Shown: positions 1-7,526, numbered from the stretch's first letter. The stretch: 11,787 bases of DNA from Fidelibacterota bacterium UBA2125 (GCA_002329125.1 DCXX01000003.1:1-11787); one strand, 5' to 3'. Program-made: numbers and translations. The notes: generated by a model not told the origin, from the letters alone.

Positions 1-608
1 CTGAATTTCTGTTCCCGCCTTCGGCTCTGAGTTTCCCGCTCTTTTTCAATCCCTTTCATTTCTCTCTGAAGTTTCGATATGCGGCCACGAACCAGTCTCC
101 GATCGATTTCGATCTGAGTCTCACCGGCGCCGGCCCGGGTGCCGATGCCGCCCATTTGTCGCTCCAGATGAGTCCACATTCGCGTCAACCGCGGAAGCAT
201 GTACTCAAGACGGGCCAGTTCCACCTGCGTTTTGGCTTCTCTTGTCCTGGCATGCTGTGTAAATATATCTAGAATAAGGGCTGTTCTATCAATAACCTTA
301 ATGGATTCAGCCAATCTCAGGAAGTTCCTCACTTGGGTAGGCGAAAGCTCGTCATCAAATACGATCAGATTTACATCTAGCATCTTGGCCTGATTGACAA
401 TTTGCTCTGCTTTCCCTTTGCCGATGAAATATTTTGGGCTGATGCGATTTACTCTTTGTGTAAATCGACCCACAGTCTCAGCTCCCGCCGTTTCAGTCAA
501 AAGTTCTAATTCATCCAGATGCTCTTCAACAACTTCCGGTGAGAGACCGCCTGTGACAACACCAATAAGAAAAGCTTTTTCATTTGATATTTTTTCAATC
601 TCCAACAA
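1..608 (-). CDS. hflX: GTPase HflX, N-terminal part (3' end cut by window edge)
   Basis: HflX is a ribosome-associated GTPase that splits or rescues stalled ribosomes. About 202 residues are visible. Residues 13-110 form the HflX-specific N-terminal domain, including RVNRISPKYFIGKGKAEQI and VIDRTALILDIFTQHARTRE. Residues 128-172 carry the family signature region LEYMLPRLTRMWTHLERQ followed by GGIGTRAGAGETQIEIDRR. The usual consensus there is GGxGxRGPGE, so the proline is replaced by alanine. Residues 172-202 are the charged coiled linker. The window ends just before the G1 loop of the GTPase domain, so catalytic motifs cannot be checked. I chose a TTG start at 608 because GGGAGGAA lies 7 bases upstream and no in-frame ATG lies near; the adjacent TTG at 605 is equally possible. 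The gene begins 4 bases after the BatA-like gene stops, so it is probably translated from the same transcript. Confidence 0.93.
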   Translation of the reverse strand, partial: MLEIEKISNEKAFLIGVVTGGLSPEVVEEHLDELELLTETAGAETVGRFTQRVNRISPKYFIGKGKAEQIVNQAKMLDVNLIVFDDELSPTQVRNFLRLAESIKVIDRTALILDIFTQHARTREAKTQVELARLEYMLPRLTRMWTHLERQMGGIGTRAGAGETQIEIDRRLVRGRISKLQREMKGIEKERETQSRRREQKF

Positions 609-612
609 CAGG

Positions 613-2673
613 TTATTCCTCCCTAACCCGACCAATCCAAGTTTCTGCACTCAATAATACCAGCCCTGAAATGAGGAAAATGTGCCACAGCTCTGTTCCT
701 TTTCTCGCCTCATCTACCGCTAAGACCGGGTCTTCGTCTATGCTGATGACTCTTGCTGAGCCGCCGACAAATAGATCGTTCAGTTGATCTTCTTCCAGAC
801 GTCTTGAAGGATCCTCCGTTGAGGCCAGGTTCGCCACAAAGGTTGTGAAGAACTCTCCTCCCAAGGTCACCTCGTAAACACCTGTTATATCCAGGTTTTC
901 TATGATAATCCTTTCTCTGGAATAGTCCGGCACAACTTTTGTTTTGATACCATTGGGCGATCGGATAACAATCTCTTTTGACAAATCTTCCCGAGAAATG
1001 GGAATGGTAAGTGTATCTCCTACTGCTACTTCCATTTTGCCGGATACTTCAGACGTGAGGTAAATCAAAATTCTGTGTAACAGCGGCACAAAGATGCCTC
1101 GAACAGGTAGGTCAGTCCAGGCAAGGTCGGGTGGTGCTGAAAAGAGAATTATACGTCCGGACCCAACTTCTTTCTCAGTCAAAAATGGTTCGCCGTTCGA
1201 GAGTGACAAAATGACCTGAGACCGCCGGAAACCCTTCATCCTGTGATGTGCGAATATTTGCGGCATCTCATCCCGGAGACTATTGGCAGGAAATTCACTG
1301 AATAAGGGATGTTTTAAGGCAATGCGGTCAACCGTAAGAAAGTTTTCACCGGCCAAGCGATTTGTGCCGGTGAAGGTTCCAAGATCAAACTCCCTCAACC
1401 AATTCCCGCCACCGGAGCTCTCTAATAATTCCCCCAGAAAAATCAAGGCAGAACCACCGTCAGTAACAAATTCTTGCAAAGTTTCAATCTCTCGGGAAGT
1501 GAGTTCACCAGGATTAAGCAGTATCACCACATCCTTGTCGGACAAAAGTGTTGCTCCAACAGTGCCAAAGAGGTGCTCCTCCAGCTCAACGACCTGTGTT
1601 GTCCTGTTCAGTGCCAATAGTGCCAGTTTGAGAAGAGAGCCGTCGGTTTCGTTCTGCCGGATTACGGCACAGCGGATCTGATCGGTCATACGAAACTGGA
1701 AAAACCGCCGGTCGTCATAAGTAAAGTCGTCTTCGGGAATCTCTATTATTCCATGTACAATCCCCGGCTCCCCAGCAAATGCCTGAAAAGCAAAATTCTT
1801 CTCATCAAAAGGTTCAAAATCAGAAACCACCTGGCCAGTCCTGGCATCATCAAAGAAAAGTTGAACAGGGACATCTTTTCTCACCTTTCCACCAGAATTG
1901 GAAATATAGGTTTCAGCGGTCAGAAGCTGGTTCGGCATTTTGAGTAGAGAGGTGACACCGGCACTTTCAACCCTAAGATTGTTCATTACAGGAGGCTGTG
2001 GAAATAGATAGGTGCGCCATTCAGCTGTTGCCGTCAATTTCCAGTCAGATACTGCGACTGGGAAATCGCTGAAAACATATAGTTCCCGGTTTGCAGACTG
2101 ACCCGATATCTCTTCTTCCCGATCCGACCGTACGATAGCTGAGTCGATAGCAGTCCACAAATTGTCCTGTCCACCAGTAGGCTGGATATTTTGAAAAATC
2201 TCTCTTACTCGCCCCATTGAAGTCATTAGCTCAGAAGCGACCCTTTTAAAAGGAGTTGTCTGGTAGGCGTCCAAAGTAAAATCGCCCTCCAAGTTATGAA
2301 GAAGATTCAGCGCTGTCTGTTTTGACCTGTCAAGAAGGGTAGATCTTTCCACTTCAGCAGCCATGGTTGCGGAGTTATCAAATAGCATGGCAATCCTGGT
2401 GGACTGCCCCACGGTCCCTGCCAGCGGGAAATAACCTATTTTCACCGGGCGGGCGAAAGACAAAACGAGTAGTATAACGGCCGTCGTTCTGAGAATCAGA
2501 AGAATAATCTGGCGCAATTTTAGTTTCCGGATTGTGTCGTGCTCCAGCTCCTTGATGAAACGAACGGTACTGAAATCGACACGCTGTGTTTGCCGTCTGC
2601 TGATGAGATGAATAATGACAGGAACAGCTGCCGCCAAAAGGCCCCAGAGAAGCGATGGCGCCAGGAAACTCAC
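613..2673 (-). CDS. BatA-like membrane protein with degenerate vWA domain
   Basis: A 686-residue membrane protein. Residues 1-75 are the N-terminal double-transmembrane domain of BatA/aerotolerance proteins: helix about 5-24 ending in IHLISRR, basic loop, helix about 55-73. Residues 92-205 look like a von Willebrand A domain: the first metal-site strand reads LFDNSATM (D99, S101, T103) and a later strand ends in YVFSDF (199-204). The MIDAS motif is therefore incomplete compared with DxSxS. Residues 378-415 resemble a class I glutamine-amidotransferase-like fold (VVILLNPGELTSREIETL, then DGGSALIFLG) with no catalytic cysteine seen. A last helix lies at about 663-679, leaving a short cytoplasmic tail. 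Most of the chain is predicted periplasmic. The GTG start overlaps the stop of the upstream lipid kinase gene by 4 bases (GTGA). Exact function is unknown; homologues often sit with MoxR ATPase/Bat genes, which are not seen here. Confidence 0.82.
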   Translation of the reverse strand: MSFLAPSLLWGLLAAAVPVIIHLISRRQTQRVDFSTVRFIKELEHDTIRKLKLRQIILLILRTTAVILLVLSFARPVKIGYFPLAGTVGQSTRIAMLFDNSATMAAEVERSTLLDRSKQTALNLLHNLEGDFTLDAYQTTPFKRVASELMTSMGRVREIFQNIQPTGGQDNLWTAIDSAIVRSDREEEISGQSANRELYVFSDFPVAVSDWKLTATAEWRTYLFPQPPVMNNLRVESAGVTSLLKMPNQLLTAETYISNSGGKVRKDVPVQLFFDDARTGQVVSDFEPFDEKNFAFQAFAGEPGIVHGIIEIPEDDFTYDDRRFFQFRMTDQIRCAVIRQNETDGSLLKLALLALNRTTQVVELEEHLFGTVGATLLSDKDVVILLNPGELTSREIETLQEFVTDGGSALIFLGELLESSGGGNWLREFDLGTFTGTNRLAGENFLTVDRIALKHPLFSEFPANSLRDEMPQIFAHHRMKGFRRSQVILSLSNGEPFLTEKEVGSGRIILFSAPPDLAWTDLPVRGIFVPLLHRILIYLTSEVSGKMEVAVGDTLTIPISREDLSKEIVIRSPNGIKTKVVPDYSRERIIIENLDITGVYEVTLGGEFFTTFVANLASTEDPSRRLEEDQLNDLFVGGSARVISIDEDPVLAVDEARKGTELWHIFLISGLVLLSAETWIGRVREE

Positions 2674-3248
2674 GCAATCAGATAGAAAAAGGAGATGGTG
2701 GTGGCCGCCGAAAGAGGGACAATCAGGTTGTCATCGATAGGGGAAGGTAAAACTTCTGCGACAGTAGCAATTCCCGCTGCGGCCACGGCGCCGGCCCGCG
2801 GTAGATCGGGAAGTAAAAAAGCCAATGCCAGTGCCACTATCAGGAAAGTCATCGTTCCTTCAACCGATTTTTCGAATAGCGAGTGGTTTCCCCACTTTCG
2901 ACCAATGAGTGCAGCTGTTGCATCCGCCAGAGAAAGAATGAGCATAGCAAAAATAGCCACCGGTCTCTCAAAAATCAGAACAGTAAGAAATCCAGCAATA
3001 AAGACCGTTGTGGCACCGGTGATTGTATGTTCCTCCGACTCACGCACAACAGCACTGAAAATTAACTTAAAGAATCGCTTAAAAGGCCCCACGTTCATTC
3101 TCAACAATTCTCCAAAGAGAAACAGAGCACTCAATCCACCCAACAACCAAAGCATCTGCTCTCTGCTCAAAGAATAATAGTAGAAGATAGGAAATACAGC
3201 CGAGCCAAAATGAATCATTTTCCTGTAAAATTCATTTCGGTAGTTCAT
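2670..3248 (-). CDS. SEC59/DGK1/VTE5-family CTP-dependent lipid kinase
   Basis: A 192-residue polytopic membrane protein of the dolichol kinase / CTP-dependent diacylglycerol kinase / phytol kinase family, related to CDP-diglyceride synthases. Visible motifs in order: RKMIHF (9-14), a glutamate-containing helix GELLRMN (46-52), EEHTITGATT (72-81), SLADATAALIGRKWG (106-120), KSVEGT (127-132), and EVLPSPIDDNLIVPL (165-179). These match the family blocks GD.xA..xG, KS.EG and the late E...DDN..xP motif; here the first is ADA rather than GDA. About six hydrophobic segments are seen. The enzyme would phosphorylate a lipid alcohol at the membrane with CTP, but the substrate (polyprenol, phytol or diacylglycerol) cannot be told from sequence. 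The ATG start overlaps the PASTA gene stop as ATGA, and the 3' end overlaps the BatA-like start, so translation is probably coupled on both sides. Confidence 0.85.
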   Translation of the reverse strand: MNYRNEFYRKMIHFGSAVFPIFYYYSLSREQMLWLLGGLSALFLFGELLRMNVGPFKRFFKLIFSAVVRESEEHTITGATTVFIAGFLTVLIFERPVAIFAMLILSLADATAALIGRKWGNHSLFEKSVEGTMTFLIVALALAFLLPDLPRAGAVAAAGIATVAEVLPSPIDDNLIVPLSAATTISFFYLIA

Positions 3249-4012
3249 CGTTTTCGTTTTGGGTCTGATAGTTGGTTATAAACATCATTCAAATCCAGTA
3301 TGCTTACTGTTACATCAATGGGGACCGGTTTGTCCAGAATAGTTCCCGAAACAATAGATTGTTCAAGTATGGTATAGGGAACAAGATCTTCATTCTGGCG
3401 ATAGGTGATGCGTCCCAGAGGGAGCTGCGATTTAGCAAGCTGTTGTTTCGCTTTTTCCAAGCTGAGACCAAACAGCTGAGGCATCTGGTAGAAGTCAGGT
3501 GGTTTACCTTTGCTAATGATGACTGTGAGGCCACTACCCCGTCGAAGATAATCTCCGGCCCGCGGATATTGCCAGCGGATGACATCGACGGGAACATCTG
3601 CATCATATTCGCTGATAAGAGAATCAACCATTAATCCAACCTCACTTAACTCCAACTTCCCGCTGCGGATAGACTTCCCCACAAGATCGGGTATCATTAT
3701 CATTCTTTCCCGCTCAGCGATAGTCAGACGGACAGTTCGCCCCGGCTTCACCTTTCGCATGGCGTCCGGATACTGATCTATGACTGTACCTGCTGAGTAG
3801 GCGCTGGTATATTTCACATCACCCCGCTTGGCAACAAAACCTTCCAGTTCAAGTGTCGACTTTGCCTTTTCAAAAGACATGTCTGTCACATCAGGAAGAA
3901 AACGGCCGGCGTCTGAACGGACATAAAGAGGCATGACAATTTTATCCAAGAACAGTAAGCCGATGGCGCCCACAATGAACGCTATCACAGCATAGCGGGA
4001 AACCGTTTTCAT
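3245..4012 (-). CDS. Membrane-anchored triple-PASTA protein, no kinase domain
   Basis: A 255-residue protein with a short cytoplasmic N-terminus, one transmembrane helix (about 7-29) and three extracytoplasmic PASTA domains at about 38-100, 104-168 and 175-239. Each shows the PASTA pattern: a P-x-V/L opening (LPDVTDMSFEKAKSTLE; IPDLVGKSIRSGKLELSE; MPQLFGLSLEKAKQQLA), then a V/I-x-x-Q-x-P-like turn (VIDQYPDAMRKVKPG; VIRWQYPRAGDYLRRG), then a final strand of the T-V-x-L-x-I type. The third domain is the most divergent (ILEQSIVSGTIL). PASTA domains bind peptidoglycan or lipid II when attached to Ser/Thr kinases or penicillin-binding proteins. Neither module is present, so this is a probable cell-wall-binding or scaffold protein. 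The start codon overlaps the rsmB stop (TGATG). The tail is strongly basic (PKRKR). Confidence 0.9.
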   Translation of the reverse strand: MKTVSRYAVIAFIVGAIGLLFLDKIVMPLYVRSDAGRFLPDVTDMSFEKAKSTLELEGFVAKRGDVKYTSAYSAGTVIDQYPDAMRKVKPGRTVRLTIAERERMIMIPDLVGKSIRSGKLELSEVGLMVDSLISEYDADVPVDVIRWQYPRAGDYLRRGSGLTVIISKGKPPDFYQMPQLFGLSLEKAKQQLAKSQLPLGRITYRQNEDLVPYTILEQSIVSGTILDKPVPIDVTVSILDLNDVYNQLSDPKRKR

Positions 4013-5346
4013 CAGTTGCGCCTCAAAATTACTGCAAAAACGCCGTCCATCCCATGTTCTGGCGGAAAAGTGCTGAGCGCTCCCATATTATCAAGAAACC
4101 TCGACGGAACTCGTCCTTCAGCCGATTGTACTGAAAACGATGGATTGTCGGCTAAAAAACTGTCCACCACACCCCAATTCTCTTCAGGCTCAACTGAACA
4201 GGTGGCGTAGACCAGTTCTCCTTCCGACTCAAGGAACTGAGCTATATGATTGATAATTCTTTTTTGCACAGAAACCATTTCGTCGAGGTCAGATGGACGT
4301 CTGCGCCATTTTAGATCAGCCCGTTTGGCCATGACACCGGTACCGGTACAAGGTGCGTCGATGAGAATTTTATCGGAAACCTGAAAAGAGTCAGCTGTGG
4401 CATCCTTCTGTTCTACGTTGACAGAATTGAGTTTCAATCTCTTCATTGATTCTTTCAATAGCGCATGTCTGTCAGCATCCACATCAAACGCATAAATCGA
4501 ACCACTGTTCCTCATGAGCTCCGCCATATAGCCGCACTTTCCCCCGGGAGCTGCACAAACATCAAGAACGGAGTCACCTTCAGTTGGTTTCAAAAGATTT
4601 GTAACCAACCCGGAAGAGACATCCTGAAATGAAAAATGACCCTCATTGAACTGGATGCTTGACCTGATTTTTGACACTCGGTGAACGGTGTAAAACTCTG
4701 GAATAATTTGTTTCGGCTCCCACTGAACCATACTTTCCTCCAGAAATTTTTCAAACGCCTCCTTCTCGGTTTGGAGTGAATTCATGCGAACGGTGAGGAT
4801 TGGAACTGTATTGTTCCACTCGCAAAATTGGATCGTCCGTTCCCAGCCTAAAGAATCTATCCACCGGCTAATCATCCATCCTGGGTGGGATAGTAGAGCT
4901 GCCATCTGATGAATGGGCGTTTCTGGAGAGAGTGCTTTCTCCACGGATGTATCTGCTTTACGGATCTTTCGGAGAAGTGCGTTTCCGAGGCCCGCTGCAC
5001 CCTTCCCCCGCTTCCGCTTCGCAAGCTCCACCGCTTCATTCACTGCCGCAAAGTCCGGGACTTGATCTCTGTAGAGGATTTCATATGTTCCCAGCCTCAG
5101 TATATTCCTGAGAGTGTTGTCAGCTGTTTTATAGTTGCCTCTAAAAAGAGAAATGATAATATGATCAATGTAGCCACGGTGACGGATAATATCCTGTACA
5201 AGATGAGTAATTTCTGGCCGCGACTTAAAGGATGTTTCATTGGAAGCAAAATAATTTTCAAAAATTGTAGAAAGTCTATTGAAGCTACGATCAAATTTAT
5301 CGAGAATTCTAACAGTGTGTTCTCTCGCCGAAAGCTTATTTGCCAA
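4012..5346 (-). CDS. rsmB: 16S rRNA (cytosine-967-C5)-methyltransferase RsmB
   Basis: RsmB (Sun) transfers a methyl group from S-adenosylmethionine to C5 of a cytosine in 16S rRNA (C967 in E. coli). The 444 residues match the family length. Residues 8-135 form a NusB-like RNA-binding domain (DNTLRNILRLGTYEILY; AAVNEAVELAKRKRGKGAAG). Residues 240-444 are the Rossmann methyltransferase: QDVSSGLV (241-248), SAM motif I DVCAAPGGK (262-270), acidic strand end AFDVD (286-290), motif IV DAPCTGTG with C333, and motif VI YATCSVEPEEN with C383, the expected catalytic nucleophile. The end HGMDGVFAVILRR is typical. The TTG start is supported by GGGAG 6 bases upstream and by the absence of any nearby ATG. 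Its 5' end overlaps fmt by 11 bases, the classical def-fmt-rsmB arrangement. Confidence 0.97.
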   Translation of the reverse strand: MANKLSAREHTVRILDKFDRSFNRLSTIFENYFASNETSFKSRPEITHLVQDIIRHRGYIDHIIISLFRGNYKTADNTLRNILRLGTYEILYRDQVPDFAAVNEAVELAKRKRGKGAAGLGNALLRKIRKADTSVEKALSPETPIHQMAALLSHPGWMISRWIDSLGWERTIQFCEWNNTVPILTVRMNSLQTEKEAFEKFLEESMVQWEPKQIIPEFYTVHRVSKIRSSIQFNEGHFSFQDVSSGLVTNLLKPTEGDSVLDVCAAPGGKCGYMAELMRNSGSIYAFDVDADRHALLKESMKRLKLNSVNVEQKDATADSFQVSDKILIDAPCTGTGVMAKRADLKWRRRPSDLDEMVSVQKRIINHIAQFLESEGELVYATCSVEPEENWGVVDSFLADNPSFSVQSAEGRVPSRFLDNMGALSTFPPEHGMDGVFAVILRRN

Positions 5347-6271
5347 GACGATCTCCCACCCTCAACTGAGTGCCGGCAAGAAATTCCCTACTGATCATCC
5401 GCCTTTTCCCTTCCGGTTGAAGTTCCTGAATAACCACACTGCCGGAACCGCACCTTACCATAAACGATGTTTTATTTAGAGAAATAACTTCCCCGGATGT
5501 CTTCTCCCCCGCCAAGGAGAGTTTACACCTATAGATTTTCAGGCGGCGACCGGCCAGAGATGTGTATGCGCCTGGAGTAGGCGACAGAGCACGAACCTGA
5601 TTTCTCACACTAACAGCAGATTTGGTCCAGTCTATCTCTAAATCTTCAGAGGTGATCTTGGGTGCACGGCTGGCATTGCTGTCATTCTGAGGTTTCGGTG
5701 AAGCCGTACCGCGTGCCAGACTGTCAATTGTCTCTACAAGCAAATGGGCCCCTAGCTGTGATGCACGGAGAGAGAGAGATCCGGAATCGTCTTCGGGGAA
5801 AATGCCCAGAGGTCTAGTCATTAAAATATCTCCACTATCCATCGCAGGAGAGAGGAGAAATGTTGTGATGCCTGTCTTCACATCACCGTTCATTAACGCC
5901 CACTGGAGAGGTGCGGCGCCCCGGTATTGCGGCAGCAAAGAAGGATGAAGATTCACTGACCCTATTTTCGGAATCTGTAATACCGTTGAGGGTAGCAGAC
6001 GAAAGGCCACAACAGAAAAAAGGTCAGCCTTCAGCTCCTGGAGTTGTGAAATAAAGAAATCATCTTTCAGTAATGATGGCTGAATTAATGGCAAAGCATA
6101 ATCAGATGCCCTTTGAGCCACCATAGTGGGCGATACCGATTTTCCCCTGCCTCGGGGCTTGTCAGGGGATGTAACCACCGCCACTACTTCATGCTCTGAT
6201 ACCATTATCTCATTCAGGGACGGGACGGCGAAATCCGGATTCCCCATAAAGACAATGCGGAGTGGATTCAA
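5336..6271 (-). CDS. fmt: Methionyl-tRNA formyltransferase
   Basis: Fmt formylates the amino group of methionyl-initiator tRNA using 10-formyltetrahydrofolate in the cytoplasm. The 311 residues match the usual length. The N-terminus LRIVFMGNPDFAVPSL (4-19) is the family opening. Catalytic residues are present: N107 and H109 in VNLHPSLLPQYRGAAPLQW, and D145 in SPAMDSGDIL. The C-terminal tRNA-binding OB-fold domain begins near 205 (KITSEDLEIDW, VRALSPTPGAYT at 226-237, LQPEGKRRM at 284-292). I keep the TTG start at 6271 because the conserved N-terminus follows directly, an in-frame TGA lies shortly upstream, and no ATG precedes the motif. The ribosome binding site is poor. A 36-base gap separates it from def, the largest in the operon. 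The next gene down is rsmB, overlapping by 11 bases. Confidence 0.97.
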   Translation of the reverse strand: MNPLRIVFMGNPDFAVPSLNEIMVSEHEVVAVVTSPDKPRGRGKSVSPTMVAQRASDYALPLIQPSLLKDDFFISQLQELKADLFSVVAFRLLPSTVLQIPKIGSVNLHPSLLPQYRGAAPLQWALMNGDVKTGITTFLLSPAMDSGDILMTRPLGIFPEDDSGSLSLRASQLGAHLLVETIDSLARGTASPKPQNDSNASRAPKITSEDLEIDWTKSAVSVRNQVRALSPTPGAYTSLAGRRLKIYRCKLSLAGEKTSGEVISLNKTSFMVRCGSGSVVIQELQPEGKRRMISREFLAGTQLRVGDRLGK

Positions 6272-6307
6272 CAGGTTACGGTCTATGAAATTGAGACCTC
6301 AGGAGTG

Positions 6308-6805
6308 TTACGATGCCAGCTCTTTCAACTGCTTCCGGATTCGATGTTTATCCAGCTGAGAGGCGTGATCGATGATTAGAAGGCCGTTGAGGTGATCCAT
6401 TTCGTGCTGAATAACTGTTGCCATAAGACCGTCAAACTTTGCTTCATGATGATTTCCTTCCAAATCCTGATAGGCAAATGTCACTTTTTCGGAACGGGTT
6501 ACATCTACACGAACACCCGGGACACTCAAGCACCCTTCCTCTATAGATTCGGAACCTGACCGCTCAATAATCTGTCCATTAACAAAAGTGGAAGGGGGAC
6601 AATTTTCATCAGCGTGAGAAATATCGATCACCATCACATTAAGATCGACACCGATCTGGTTAGCAGCCAGGCCAATACCCTCCTCTTCATACATGGTATC
6701 AAACATGTTTGGAACCAAGTCTCCGATAGCCTCGAAATCTTCCACGGGTTCAACGACTTTTCTAAGGATTGACTCACTATATGTCACAACCGGAAGCGCT
6801 GCCAT
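6308..6805 (-). CDS. def: Peptide deformylase
   Basis: Def removes the formyl group from the N-terminal methionine of new proteins at the ribosome exit. Numbering from the ATG at 6805 gives 165 residues. All three active-site motifs are present: GIGLAANQ (43-50), EGCLS (90-94, metal ligand C92), and HEMDH (134-138, metal ligands H134 and H138, catalytic E135). Length and motif spacing fit a normal, active enzyme. A TTG one codon upstream (6808) is also possible, but the ATG forms a TGATG one-base overlap with the yajC stop, the same junction used between rsmB and the PASTA gene, and GAAG lies just upstream. It precedes fmt by 36 bases, so the enzyme that adds and the enzyme that removes the formyl group are co-transcribed. 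Confidence 0.98.
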   Translation of the reverse strand: MAALPVVTYSESILRKVVEPVEDFEAIGDLVPNMFDTMYEEEGIGLAANQIGVDLNVMVIDISHADENCPPSTFVNGQIIERSGSESIEEGCLSVPGVRVDVTRSEKVTFAYQDLEGNHHEAKFDGLMATVIQHEMDHLNGLLIIDHASQLDKHRIRKQLKELAS

Positions 6806-7116
6806 CAAGCTTCCTTCTCTATAGATGAGCTTAGCCCGGATATGGCTGATTTGCTCACCGTAAGCTTCACATGCTTATCCACAGTTAGGATAACAGTAGA
6901 ATTCTTTTCCTTGAAACCGGTGATCGTGCCGTGTATCCCGCCAGATGTAACAACTTTATCACCCTTTTTGAGGTTTCCCAGCATAACCTTACGATCTTTC
7001 TGCTGTTTCATTTGTGGCCGGAGCATGAGAAAATAGATGACAAGAAGGATGAGGACGAAAGGTAAGAAACCGAGGATCCCTCCTCCGGAAGATGTTTGTG
7101 CGTACAGGTAATTCAC
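6805..7116 (-). CDS. yajC: Preprotein translocase accessory subunit YajC
   Basis: YajC is a small inner-membrane subunit that associates with SecDF and the SecYEG translocon. The 103 residues show a short polar N-terminus, one transmembrane helix at about 14-32 (GILGFLPFVLILLVIYFLML), then the family signature RPQMKQQKDRK (33-43) and LKKGDKVVTSGGIHGTITG (49-67), followed by a small beta domain. The start is GTG at 7116; GAGG lies about 9 bases upstream. Usually yajC sits beside tgt and secDF; here neither is present and it heads the def-fmt-rsmB run. The intergenic leader upstream is about 190 bases and rich in possible stems, so this is the likely first gene of the operon. Confidence 0.95.
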   Translation of the reverse strand: MNYLYAQTSSGGGILGFLPFVLILLVIYFLMLRPQMKQQKDRKVMLGNLKKGDKVVTSGGIHGTITGFKEKNSTVILTVDKHVKLTVSKSAISGLSSSIEKEA

Positions 7117-7307
7117 GTTATAAATCCTCTCTGTTGGCCGGCGAAATTACACCCCCCGTCGTCGATTTCAAAGTTTGCCGGGAGACTGTTTCTGGGAAAA
7201 GAAAATCCCAATCTAATTCAAAACGGATAAACCGTCCAGAATCAGGCTGGGATAGACTTCACCACTCTCGAAAGAGCGGTCTTACTTATGCCGTCCCGGT
7301 TAAGTGC
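7117..7307 (-). other. Intergenic leader upstream of yajC with a chain of possible stems
   Basis: No gene is seen in these 191 bases. Read on the minus strand, four stem-loop candidates follow each other. The first is an 8-bp stem with one G-U pair and a UUCG loop (7261-7268 with 7273-7280; CCGCTCT/AGAGTGG core). The second is a CCAG/CTGG stem (7236-7239 with 7247-7250). The third is an ACGG/CCGT stem followed by TTTT (7223-7226 with 7232-7235), which could be a weak terminator of the 72-residue gene. The fourth is a TGGGA/TCCCA stem (7193-7197 with 7206-7210). The first stem pairs fully only in minus-strand RNA. The region could be a structured 5' leader or the 3' end of the upstream transcript. 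I do not recognise a known riboswitch, and no promoter stands out. Confidence 0.4.
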
Positions 7308-7526
7308 CTATCTATTATTATATATTGTCACAAAGAGAAGCAGTGCTATTATGCCTGCTACGCCTTGCGACGAAAAATCGCCGACTAAATCGGCGATATT
7401 ATCAATGACACCCGTTGTTCCGGGAAAGAGGATATCAACTACGACGCCCACCATAATGACTGCGACGCCGAAATCGACGACTTCTTTACCCCAACCACTG
7501 ATGGCCTGTAGTGCATTCCTAATCAT
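7308..7526 (-). CDS. Small two-helix membrane protein, paralogue A (unrecognised family)
   Basis: A 72-residue hydrophobic protein that I do not recognise. It has a short N-terminal amphipathic stretch (1-16, ISGWGKEVV), a first membrane helix at about 17-34, a polar hinge GTTGVIDNIADLVGDF (36-51), and a second helix at about 55-69, ending in a polar YNNR tail. There is no signal peptide or lipobox. It is about 45% identical over about 64 positions to the 75-residue protein encoded just upstream, with SGW, VVD-x-LF, GTTG, DN-x-ADLVG-x-F and two following glycines conserved. That conservation between two diverged copies supports real coding. The ATG is preceded by AGGGAG about 10 bases upstream. 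Tandem duplication suggests either a hetero-oligomer or two differently expressed versions of one membrane protein. Confidence 0.78.
   Translation of the reverse strand: MIRNALQAISGWGKEVVDFGVAVIMVGVVVDILFPGTTGVIDNIADLVGDFSSQGVAGIIALLLFVTIYNNR

Noticed and set aside
2695..3177. Plus-strand open frame of 160 codons opposite the lipid kinase gene
   Set aside because: The minus-strand frame carries all family motifs; this is a mirror of it.
7193..7280. Cyclic di-GMP (GEMM) or fluoride riboswitch suggested by the UUCG-loop stem
   Set aside because: The conserved cores and junction bases of these riboswitches are not found; only generic stems remain.
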